Source: Candidatus Kapaibacterium sp.
Lineage (GTDB): Bacteria > Bacteroidota > Ignavibacteria > Kapaibacteriales > Kapaibacteriaceae
Assembly: GCA_030830285.1 (NCBI GenBank)
Contig: JAURNF010000064.1
Location: forward strand, 1 to 13,804
Direction: 5' to 3'
DNA length: 13,804 nt
A program made the position numbers and the translations under genes. The notes below the pieces were generated by a model, which was given only the letters and a program-made list of their open reading frames with translations, was not told the origin of the DNA and did no database searches. Positions 7,588 to 13,630 of this stretch are shown piece by piece. Every line of letters begins with the position of its first letter. The first letter of the stretch is position 1.

Positions 7588-7623
7588 CACAAGCCTCACT
7601 GTACATGCTGCAGTGGGGCTTTT
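7576..7623 (+). repeat. 48-bp direct repeat, copy 1 (tRNA 3' end plus terminator; att-like)
   Basis: Identical base for base to 9500-9547, an offset of 1924 bp. It starts in the T-arm 3' strand, covers the acceptor 3' strand and ends in the terminator T-run. This copy belongs to the intact tRNA. The position is that of the attachment cores used by many tyrosine recombinases. Confidence 0.9.
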
Positions 7624-7625
7624 TT
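7591..7625 (+). terminator. Rho-independent terminator of tRNA-Lys
   Basis: An 11-bp stem (AAGCCTCACTG, 7591-7601, with CAGTGGGGCTT, 7611-7621, one T-G pair), a 9-nt loop and a six-T run (7620-7625). It begins 3 nt after the tRNA discriminator base. Confidence 0.9.
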
Positions 7626-7958
7626 ATTCCTACTGCACCTCTTCTATCTAACATTTTGCCGGATCCAATCTGCTGGATGAATCGGCATGAAGCGCAAGAT
7701 TTTTTGTTACGCCCAAGAATTGGGTTACTAGTCTGAAGTATTCGGTGATCTTCAGCTTGCGCGTCAGAGCAGGTGCTTCGGTTGGACAAACACTCTTATC
7801 GGTAACGAGCAGGGGTAAAAGATTTCGTTATGCGTTGGGGCAACACCGAGTACCGATATGGCATTGGGATTACCAACGGCAGCGGATGATCCCAGGCACA
7901 CCGCGCGCAGAGGAGTGCCCAGAGGCAGTACGGGAATCGCCAGTTGCCATCACAACGC
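7626..7958. other. Gene-free stretch, left interior of the putative element
   Basis: 333 bp between the tRNA terminator and the stop of the propeller gene. No frame has a recognisable protein, a credible start or a family motif. A minus-strand frame running back through the tRNA ends in GLEPKAL, a known artefact of antisense T-loop translation. It may hold the propeller gene's 3' untranslated region and decayed element DNA. No terminator hairpin with a T-run was found for the propeller gene. Confidence 0.5.
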
Positions 7959-9059
7959 TCACCACTCCCGCACGAACTGTTCTCCTGTCCAGCGGCAGAC
8001 GGATCCGTCTGCCATGCCGAACAGCATGTTGCGTTGGCGGTCGCGGTAGATGGTCCAGATGTGGGTGGTGGTTAGACCGTTCGCTTTTGTGTAGTTCGTG
8101 AACTGAGTACCGTCGAACTTCCAGGCTCCGGTGTCTCGGTCGCCGAACCAGAGGTTGCCGTTGGCGTCCTCCCCAATGGCAAAAACATGCTCCAATCTGC
8201 CAACGGGTGATGGATCGCTTTTGTGGGAGCTGTTGGGCGACACCAACCCGTGCTTGAGGGAGAAGTTCTCGAATTGCGTTCCGTCGTAACGGATGACTCC
8301 GATACCATTGTTGCCAATCCACAGGTTTCCCTTGCTGTCGGCATAGAGTGATCGGACATGCAAGCGCCCGGTTGCGTCGTTGAATCCCAACGTTGAGTCG
8401 GTGATCACACGGAACGTGCCGTCCTTAAACCCAACCACAGCCCCATAGGCCCCGAACCAAACGGTGCCGTCTGTTGTGTGCACCGGTTTCGTGGAAAGTG
8501 TGACGTCGCGCTCAGGGTCCACCGCCTTGCCGATCGACAACATATGGTAGTGCAACGATACTCCATCATAGCGGTACACACCGGGATCGCGCTCAGTGCC
8601 ATTAGCCCCAGCGGGTGTATTCTCCTTGAACCAGAGGTCGGTTGGTGCCGACGACCACGGTTCCGGGTCACGTCCGGCACGCAGTGCAAACGGAGTAAGC
8701 AAACCGTTCATGTTTCGACTCAAGCCATTTATCCCTTCGAACCAGATCCCGCCCTGAGCATCCTCGTCGATCGAGCGGATACTCATATCGGTCAGTCCAT
8801 TACTCATGGTGTAGTATCGCAGTCGGCTGCCATCATACATTGCTACACCCTCGTTGTGGCTTCCGAACCAGACATTCCCCTTTGCGTCCTGAAGGATGGC
8901 GCGAATGCCACTCGTGAATGCCAGGCGGTGAGTAGACAATTCAGAACTACCAGTGCCTTGCTGCTGCGCAGAGAGTTTGGTTGACGGTGTATCGCAGGCT
9001 GCAAGTGCGATCATGCACACGGCGATCGCACCGAGCAGCAGAGCGTGGTGGTGTTTCAT
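7959..9059 (-). CDS. Lipoprotein with two-component-regulator-type beta-propeller repeats
   Basis: I choose ATG 9059 (366 residues): it starts MKHHHALLLGAIAVCMIALA with lipobox LAAC (Cys22), a lipoprotein signal. The frame extends upstream to 9200, but that adds 47 residues before the signal. The mature chain has repeated blades of the Reg_prop type: IRAILQDAKGNVWFG, SIRSIDEDAQGGIWFEG, VRSLYADSKGNLWIGNNG, VFAIGEDANGNLWFGDRD, each followed by a YDG-xx-F/L strand and often an NGL/HGL turn. This repeat forms propellers in the periplasmic sensors of Bacteroidetes hybrid two-component systems, but no transmembrane anchor, kinase or DNA-binding domain follows. It is thus a free-standing membrane-anchored propeller, perhaps binding a glycan or protein. 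It is the only gene inside the repeat-bounded insert. Confidence 0.82.
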   Translation of the reverse strand: MKHHHALLLGAIAVCMIALAACDTPSTKLSAQQQGTGSSELSTHRLAFTSGIRAILQDAKGNVWFGSHNEGVAMYDGSRLRYYTMSNGLTDMSIRSIDEDAQGGIWFEGINGLSRNMNGLLTPFALRAGRDPEPWSSAPTDLWFKENTPAGANGTERDPGVYRYDGVSLHYHMLSIGKAVDPERDVTLSTKPVHTTDGTVWFGAYGAVVGFKDGTFRVITDSTLGFNDATGRLHVRSLYADSKGNLWIGNNGIGVIRYDGTQFENFSLKHGLVSPNSSHKSDPSPVGRLEHVFAIGEDANGNLWFGDRDTGAWKFDGTQFTNYTKANGLTTTHIWTIYRDRQRNMLFGMADGSVCRWTGEQFVREW

Positions 9060-9088
9060 ACCAAGCAGAATGGTGAAAGGAGGTCGGA

Positions 9089-9096
9089 CGAAAATA
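9089..9096 (-). promoter_or_regulatory. Possible -7 box (TATTTTCG) for the propeller lipoprotein
   Basis: On the minus strand, one mismatch from TAnnTTTG, with a 29-nt gap to ATG 9059. The same T-to-C change at position 7 is seen in the box before the exporter at 1282. Confidence 0.28.
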
Positions 9097-9499
9097 GTAA
9101 TGAGGCCGTGTATGGCCCATGGAGCCCCCTTCGCACCACAGCCCCACATATGCGCCTTGTTGCACGTAGTTGGCAGAATCAGTTTTTCTAGCCAGGCCAT
9201 GCGATTTGTGCGCGCAATCGGGGCATTCTAGAGCCCTGATTAATTGGAATCAAGGGGTGGGGTACCCTTTGGAGAATCAGATTTGGGGGCTTCAAATACA
9301 GAAGAAAATATTTCTCCCTATAAGAGCTATCCAGATAGAATCACAGGGTGGTATGCTGTAGCATCATTGATGCGGATACACCAATTCAGAGTAGAGTTGC
9401 TACTGAATTTGGTTTAGAGTAGATCTGGGATTTAGTTTCATCCTCGCCAACAGGCTTAAAGCTTGTAGATGGAGCATTAGGCAGAATCTGAGACCAATT
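9097..9499. other. Gene-free stretch, right interior of the putative element
   Basis: No credible coding frame. It contains an imperfect hairpin at 9380-9413 (left strand from ACCAATTCAG to GTAG, right strand CTACTGAATTTGGT, with small bulges) and three GAATCA words followed by G-rich runs at 9247, 9274 and 9338. AT content is higher than in the neighbouring genes. These could be recombinase arm sites or simply decay; no function is assigned. Confidence 0.4.
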
Positions 9500-9547
9500 C
9501 CAACGGGGTCACACAAGCCTCACTGTACATGCTGCAGTGGGGCTTTT
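9500..9547 (+). repeat. 48-bp direct repeat, copy 2 (partial tRNA-Lys 3' end; att-like)
   Basis: Exact copy of 7576-7623. The sequence upstream does not fold into the rest of a tRNA, so this is a 3' fragment only, as expected of the far attachment site. Confidence 0.9.
9515..9547 (+). terminator. Duplicated terminator hairpin with shortened T-run
   Basis: Same 11-bp stem and 9-nt loop as at 7591, but followed by only four T's and then GTATG. It may still stop plus-strand transcription leaving the insert. Confidence 0.6.
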
Positions 9548-9818
9548 GTATGTCGCTCGACCAGAGCTTGCACAACAGACTCTTGTAACAACATCTCGGG
9601 CACAGGCGTGGGTACACCTACACCTGGGCTTGCAGTGACCAGCGGTTTACGAGAATATTACCCGCGTGCATAAGAGAACAATGTACTTGATTATGGTGCT
9701 ATATTCAGGTGTTCTCAGAAGTGCACATCTGAGTACTCGGGAGCTGTTAAAACCGACATAACAGGGCGGATGCCGAAAAGCCATGAGAGTAGGCATGTGG
9801 TTTTCATGGGACACACGT
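9548..9818. other. Upstream region of the TRL-like gene, with a palindrome
   Basis: No coding frame recognised. At 9714-9733 CTCAGAAGTGCACATCTGAG is a 20-bp near-perfect palindrome with one mismatched pair (A opposite A), 85 bp before ATG 9819; it could be an operator. A weak TATATTCA box at 9700-9707 precedes it. No convincing promoter pair was found. Confidence 0.35.
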
Positions 9819-10100
9819 ATGAAGAAGTTACTCGTTGGTGCGGTTGCGATAGTCGCCGCAATGTCGCTCACCTCTTGTTCGATGACGATGCCAGTAGCTG
9901 CTACCAGCAATCCAGTAGGATCAAAGGTCGGCCGTGCATCAGGCAACTCGTACCTGTACCTGCTGTATTTTGGTCTCGATGCTTCGATTCAGACAGCAGC
10001 AAAGAACGGTGGCATTACAAAGATCTCTACAGTTGATATCAAGCGCTCAGACATCTTGGGCCTGATTCAAACTCACGAAGTGATCATCACGGGCGAATAA
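9819..10100 (+). CDS. TRL-like family lipoprotein
   Basis: 93 residues from ATG 9819. The frame is open from 9783, but the lipoprotein signal MKKLLVGAVAIVAAMSLTSC (lipobox LTSC, Cys20) begins at 9819. The mature part matches what I know of the TRL-like family: GSKVGRAS (34-41), DASIQTAAKNGGITKISTVD (54-73), then the SDILGLIQTHEVIITGE ending. The family is named for a tRNA-associated locus; its function is unknown. Here the gene lies about 270 bp after the duplicated tRNA-Lys 3' end, so the tRNA association holds. The next gene starts on the last base of its stop codon (TAATG), suggesting translational coupling. Family assignment is from memory of the pattern. Confidence 0.8.
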   Translation: MKKLLVGAVAIVAAMSLTSCSMTMPVAATSNPVGSKVGRASGNSYLYLLYFGLDASIQTAAKNGGITKISTVDIKRSDILGLIQTHEVIITGE

Positions 10101-10675
10101 TGCACATTCACGTTGACGCAACGGGAGTATTCTGTGAAAGGGCACTCCCGCTTTTACTTCTCTCGATGTTGCTTTTTCAGGGCTGCGCCACTGCGGGTAT
10201 GGGCGCGAGCGGCTCTGCTTCTGGGGATTATCTGTCCTTCTCTGTGGGAGAGGGTGTGACACAGTATTTCATCCGACCGCTCGAGTTCGATGGTGGAGGC
10301 GAAGAGGGTGAAATCGACTTTACATTCCGCGACGGCAAGGGTGATGTTGATATCGATACGGTGACTGCAAACTTCACAATTCGCAGCACAACGATCCGCA
10401 AGTCGCTCGATAGCCTCCATATCGTAACCGACTCTTCAGACGTTACGAGTCTTCGTGTGATTACCCTCTTCACAGAGGCGAAGGGTGACATCATTCAATC
10501 ACGGTATAGCGCAAAACTCCTGCGCAGCGCGTTTTTCAAGCTGTTTCATCACCCTAAGTGGAAGATTACAGCATACTCGCCGTCTGGCTCGGTATCCTAC
10601 AAGACACCCGCATCTTCACAGCGCACGGTCGCCAACCTATACAGGGACCTTGTTCGGATTGCCGAAGGCCCCTAG
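10100..10675 (+). CDS. Lipoprotein of unknown function, coupled to the TRL-like gene
   Basis: 191 residues. The N-terminus has a hydrophobic core (ALPLLLLSMLLFQGC, residues 15-29) ending in a lipobox-like LFQGC with Cys29; Gln at -2 is atypical for E. coli but tolerated in related phyla. The mature part begins with a Gly/Ser/Ala-rich linker and then alternating strands, including an acidic Gly-rich stretch DGGGEEGEIDFTFRDGKGD (64-82). I recognise no family. The ATG overlaps the stop of the preceding gene by one base, so the pair is probably cotranslated and possibly works at the same membrane. The end LYRDLVRIAEGP looks helical. Coding status rests on the lipoprotein signal, the coupling and a long clean frame. 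Confidence 0.7.
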   Translation: MHIHVDATGVFCERALPLLLLSMLLFQGCATAGMGASGSASGDYLSFSVGEGVTQYFIRPLEFDGGGEEGEIDFTFRDGKGDVDIDTVTANFTIRSTTIRKSLDSLHIVTDSSDVTSLRVITLFTEAKGDIIQSRYSAKLLRSAFFKLFHHPKWKITAYSPSGSVSYKTPASSQRTVANLYRDLVRIAEGP

Positions 10676-10733
10676 CGCAGCAATACGAGCTACAACAGAA
10701 CCTAGTATTCAAGAAGCTTGAGCTCACTAGTAG

Positions 10734-10988
10734 TTTCGACAGCATAAGCTCAATGATGAGCAGATCGTTACGATCGTGCGTCAATCATGTGCGGATTGTG
10801 AATCTGAGACAGCGAAGAAGCACAAAGTTTCGGAAGATTCGTTTTACATCTGGTGCAAGAAATTCGGCACAATGGAGCCGAATCAGGTATCTGAGCTAAA
10901 GCGCATCGTGCATGAGAATCCACGCCTGCCGGCTTCTATCGCTTACGTGAGCACTCCTAACGTACAAGTATTGTATGCCAGATATTGA
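10734..10988 (+). pseudogene. Decayed IS3-type transposase OrfA (helix-turn-helix part)
   Basis: The frame opens after a stop at 10731-10733 and reads FRQHKLNDEQIVTIVRQ, then KKHKVSEDSFYIWCKKFGTM, then VSELKRIVHENPRL. This is the IS3-family OrfA pattern (DEQIV-I-R, K/RHGVSE-TFY-W-KKFGGM, E-RL-LE-EN-RLK). The normal Met start is missing, the loop between the helices is short and altered, and similarity fades after about 10923. No OrfB with the DDE domain, no terminal inverted repeats and no target duplication were found. It is a relic, not a mobile element. Confidence 0.75.
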
Positions 10989-11230
10989 CGGTCCGTTGAT
11001 TCAATGCTGATAGTGTGGACAAGGCATCCAGATCGTCACAACCTATCCTAAGGGGCAGAGAAGTAGCAACGTCAGACTCTACCTCCAACCTCCACCTAAC
11101 GCACGATAGAGCGTTAGGTATGCGAGGAGTCGATGCTGATGCGATGATCTGCTCATAGGTCTCACACGGTGGGGCTTGCCCAGGAACGCGAAGTTATCAT
11201 CAAGATCCACAACAATGCAATCAAGTGCGC
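10989..11230. other. Convergent intergenic region with a 9-bp hairpin
   Basis: No coding frame. A perfect 9-bp inverted repeat lies at 11094-11119 (ACCTAACGC, 8-nt loop, GCGTTAGGT). There is no T-run on either side, so it is not a classic intrinsic terminator, but it lies 112-137 bp beyond the phosphoesterase stop and may mark the 3' end of that operon. It sits in a pyrimidine-rich tract (CTCTACCTCCAACCTCC). Confidence 0.45.
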
Positions 11231-11959
11231 CTACAAACACTCACGCAGAGCCAGTTCGCCAGTGGCGTGTATAACGACATATGTCGAGGGCAAATCTGTC
11301 CAACATCCCGAATTCACGTACATCGAATCATCAATGTCAACAATCATCGCTTGATGCGTATGACCACAAATGACGACATCAGCCTCGTGATGCTTACGTC
11401 CATGTCTAATCGCGTCGTTAGCAACCTTGTTCGCAAGCCGTAACCACTTCTTGCTCGTTCGCTTAACCCAACGAGATGCACGATGCTGTGGATCGAGTCG
11501 CTGAATCATGAGGTACACCCAAGATGCAACTGCAGTAAGCATTGCATGTTCATTAATCCACTTGTCGAACTGATGTCCATGGATTGCAAGAAATCGGCGG
11601 GTACCAATTGTCCATGCATACTCTTCGTGGACGTCTACACCGAGAAGATGGCTCAAGACCTCTGCTACACCTCCATCATGATTCCCGATCACCCAAACCA
11701 CTTCACAGCCCGACCGCTGATTGGAGAGCTTCCTAATGTATGAGAGGAACTTCCAATCGTCCTTCTTTAGTCGGTGAAAGTTGAGATCATCGAATACGTC
11801 GCCATTGAGAATGAGTCGGCGACATCTTGTTGACTGAAGAAGATCCAGCAACGCGCGTGAACGTGATACTTGTGATCCCAAGTGAATGTCCGACACGATG
11901 AGCGTGTCGTAAACCGAGGGCAACGCCTCAGCTATTGCGGCGCTCTGATCGGAATGCAT
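11231..11959 (-). CDS. LpxH-like calcineurin-fold metallophosphoesterase
   Basis: 242 residues, close to LpxH (about 240). Metal-binding motifs are in the canonical order: SDIHLG (Asp24, His26), NGDVFDD (Asp54), GNHDG (Asn93, His94), IHGHQFD (His127, His129) and CGHTHQA (His200, His202). This is the COG2908 layout that includes UDP-2,3-diacylglucosamine pyrophosphohydrolase of lipid A synthesis. Being last in a nonulosonate/lipid-hydroxylase operon, it may instead hydrolyse another nucleotide-linked or lipid pyrophosphate; specificity is not readable. ATG 11959 lies inside the upstream gene (32-bp overlap). A TTG at 11923, 4 nt after the upstream stop, is an alternative start that keeps the domain, but its GAGG is too close to it. 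No intrinsic terminator follows. Confidence 0.88.
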   Translation of the reverse strand: MHSDQSAAIAEALPSVYDTLIVSDIHLGSQVSRSRALLDLLQSTRCRRLILNGDVFDDLNFHRLKKDDWKFLSYIRKLSNQRSGCEVVWVIGNHDGGVAEVLSHLLGVDVHEEYAWTIGTRRFLAIHGHQFDKWINEHAMLTAVASWVYLMIQRLDPQHRASRWVKRTSKKWLRLANKVANDAIRHGRKHHEADVVICGHTHQAMIVDIDDSMYVNSGCWTDLPSTYVVIHATGELALRECL

Positions 11960-12704
11960 ACACCGTCTGTCCTAGATACGTTGCTGGATACGAATCACCG
12001 CCGAGCCCATATCGTTCCGGTTTCCTGTGCTTGGGCAAGTATGCTGTTCGGAAGATCCAGTCCCATACGGCAAGTTTTGTCGAGAAGTTTACATTCGTCA
12101 CTGCCTCATCATCGGCATGATGCCATCGATGCATTTCGGGTCCATTGATGATGTATTGGAGCCATCCCGTCGATACATCAATGTTTGAGTGGATATACAT
12201 CCCCCAGATAGCATCAACGCAGCCCTTCAGGAGGACAACTTCTGGTGACGCAAACAACACGAGTGGAAGGAACTCGACTGTTTGATTAATGAGAATCTCA
12301 GTTGGGTGAGATCTGCTGCCGCTCAACCAATCGACGTCGTGCGATGAATGGTGTGCCTCGTGTATTCTCCACAGTGCAGGAACAGCGTGCTGCAAGCGAT
12401 GAAACCAATAGATGTAGAAGTCGTGAACCAGTAATGCGATGCCGAGCTGAGCCAACATTGGCATGCTACGGAACACTCCCAGAGACTGGGGATCCACATA
12501 CGGTCGGACAAGTCCAATGACTCCATAGATCACCAAGCTGAGGATGTAGGATTGGAGAATGGCATACCATACCATATCAAGGTAGAATCCCGCTCTAAAG
12601 AGCTGCTGTCCCTGATGATAAGGATGGCGATGCTCAAGAACGATGAGTATGCCTGCAGCCGCAACGATGGCAACAAATGTCATCCAAACAAGATCGATTC
12701 CCAT
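11928..12704 (-). CDS. Sterol desaturase / fatty-acid hydroxylase superfamily membrane protein
   Basis: 258 residues with hydrophobic segments near 7-23, 42-65, 84-99 and 142-160. The di-iron histidine clusters are complete: HDFYIYWFHRLQH (His94, His102, His106), HEAHHSSH (His115, His118, His119, His122), His172 and HRWHH (His192, His195, His196). The superfamily uses oxygen and iron to hydroxylate or desaturate sterols, fatty acids, ceramides or alkylglycerols; bacterial members often act on membrane lipids. The substrate here is unknown. It follows the neuB-like gene by 3 bp, with a GGGGTGAG ribosome-binding site inside that gene's end, and overlaps the phosphoesterase by 32 bp. This tight packing implies one transcript and possibly one pathway. 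Confidence 0.9.
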   Translation of the reverse strand: MGIDLVWMTFVAIVAAAGILIVLEHRHPYHQGQQLFRAGFYLDMVWYAILQSYILSLVIYGVIGLVRPYVDPQSLGVFRSMPMLAQLGIALLVHDFYIYWFHRLQHAVPALWRIHEAHHSSHDVDWLSGSRSHPTEILINQTVEFLPLVLFASPEVVLLKGCVDAIWGMYIHSNIDVSTGWLQYIINGPEMHRWHHADDEAVTNVNFSTKLAVWDWIFRTAYLPKHRKPERYGLGGDSYPATYLGQTVYAFRSERRNS

Positions 12705-12707
12705 TAC

Positions 12708-13598
12708 TCACCCCACAGGTGAAAGTACTCGACGTAGCTTCGCACGCACGCCGTGCTCGCTCTCATATACACGCTTCACCCCATCACCAAGCGCTACCTC
12801 AACATCTCGGATGTCGCGCACGAGTCGCTGAAGACCACCCGTCTCGACACTAGCTGCCTGGTCGCTGCCCCACATCGCACGATCAAGCGTGACATGTCGT
12901 TCAACGAACGTTGCACCCAATGCCACAGCTGCGTGCGTTGTCGCAAGACCAACCTCGTGTCCACTATAACCAATCGGAACTCCCGCAAAACGCTGCTGAA
13001 GGGTGTGAATCATTCGAAGATTGAGCTCGGAAGTCACACATGGATACGCAGACGTAGCGTGAGCTATAAGAAGCCTGTCGACATTTAGCTGAGATACTGC
13101 CTCGTCAATCTCGTCCATTGAAGACATACCAGTAGAAATCATCAGTGGCTTGCCCGTTGACTGCATGAGCTTCAACAATGCGTGATCGGTGAGTGACGCA
13201 GATGCAGCCTTATAGAAAGGAACATTGAAGTGCTGCTCCATGAACTCGACAGCTCCTTCATCCCAACACGATACTGTCCAATCGATGCCAAGTTCGGCAC
13301 AGTAGGCCTCTATCTCCCGATATGCGTGCTCGTCGAACTCAACACGATATCGATAGTCGAGATATGTCATTCTACCCCAGGGCGTGTCGCGCTCGATTGA
13401 ACGCTGTTCCTCTGGCACGCACAACAGTGGAGTACGCTTTTGGAACTTCACGCAGTCTGCACCTGCATCATGAGCTCCCTTAATCATCGCCTTCGCTACA
13501 TCAAGATCGCCGTTGTGGTTGATACCAATCTCGGCAATGATGTATACTGGATGCCCAGTTCCAATGTGCTTCGACCCGATGACTCGTTCTGCGCTCAT
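12708..13598 (-). CDS. NeuB-family nonulosonate (sialic-acid-type) synthase, short form
   Basis: 296 residues from ATG 13598; the frame reaches ATG 13637, but a good ribosome-binding site (GAGGGAG, 5-nt gap) precedes 13598. Motifs: AEIGINHNGD (22-31), VKFQKR (50-55), SCWDEGAVEF (110-119), YKAASASLTDH (129-139), STGMSSMDEID (155-165), YSGHEVGLA (211-219, His214), VERHVTLDRAMWGSDQAAS (232-250, His235). Family members condense phosphoenolpyruvate with a hexosamine-type aldehyde sugar to make N-acetylneuraminate or legionaminate/pseudaminate-like acids in a TIM barrel; the two His are 21 apart, as the metal ligands of meningococcal NeuB. Classical NeuB (about 345 residues) has a C-terminal antifreeze-like SAF domain; this chain ends about 50 residues short and lacks it. 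SAF-less members exist in glycan clusters. The substrate is uncertain. Confidence 0.9.
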   Translation of the reverse strand: MSAERVIGSKHIGTGHPVYIIAEIGINHNGDLDVAKAMIKGAHDAGADCVKFQKRTPLLCVPEEQRSIERDTPWGRMTYLDYRYRVEFDEHAYREIEAYCAELGIDWTVSCWDEGAVEFMEQHFNVPFYKAASASLTDHALLKLMQSTGKPLMISTGMSSMDEIDEAVSQLNVDRLLIAHATSAYPCVTSELNLRMIHTLQQRFAGVPIGYSGHEVGLATTHAAVALGATFVERHVTLDRAMWGSDQAASVETGGLQRLVRDIRDVEVALGDGVKRVYESEHGVRAKLRRVLSPVG

Positions 13599-13603
13599 AG
13601 CGT

Positions 13604-13610
13604 CTCCCTC
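13604..13610 (-). promoter_or_regulatory. Ribosome-binding site deciding the neuB-like start
   Basis: GAGGGAG on the minus strand, 5 nt before ATG 13598. It favours this start over ATG 13637, which would overlap the upstream gene's stop codon. Confidence 0.6.
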
Positions 13611-13630
13611 AGGATGATGTGGAAATATCA

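Larger units (their letters stand above)
7576..9547. mobile_element. Putative 1.9-kb insertion at tRNA-Lys, without integrase
   Basis: Bounded by the two identical 48-bp repeats. The left copy completes the functional tRNA and the right copy is only a 3' fragment, the expected arrangement after site-specific integration at a tRNA 3' end. The only confident gene inside is a beta-propeller lipoprotein on the minus strand. No recombinase, transposase or excisionase is visible, so it is a decayed remnant, a non-autonomous element mobilised in trans, or a duplication with another origin. Part of the right interior is AT-richer (9301-9420 about 39% G+C by count, against about 52% for a sample line of dxs). 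Confidence 0.5.

Noticed and set aside
7553..7789. Minus-strand frame of 78 residues ending VTPLGLEPKAL
   Set aside because: The ending is the antisense of the tRNA T-arm, a well-known source of false proteins; no start signal or family pattern is present.
7745..8101. Plus-strand 118-residue frame at the left of the insert
   Set aside because: Overlaps the 3' end of the propeller gene antisense, has no recognisable family, and its composition resembles random translation.
8478..8984. Plus-strand 168-residue frame antisense to the propeller gene
   Set aside because: It lies wholly opposite a gene with clear repeat motifs; no signal or motif of its own.
9060..9200. Upstream extension of the propeller lipoprotein
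   Set aside because: The lipoprotein signal with LAAC begins at 9059; the added 47 residues would mask it.
9440..9499. A degenerate second tRNA-Lys body before the second 48-bp copy
   Set aside because: GTAGATGGAGCATTAGG loosely resembles the D-arm region, but no anticodon or T stem forms; the copy is only a 3' fragment.
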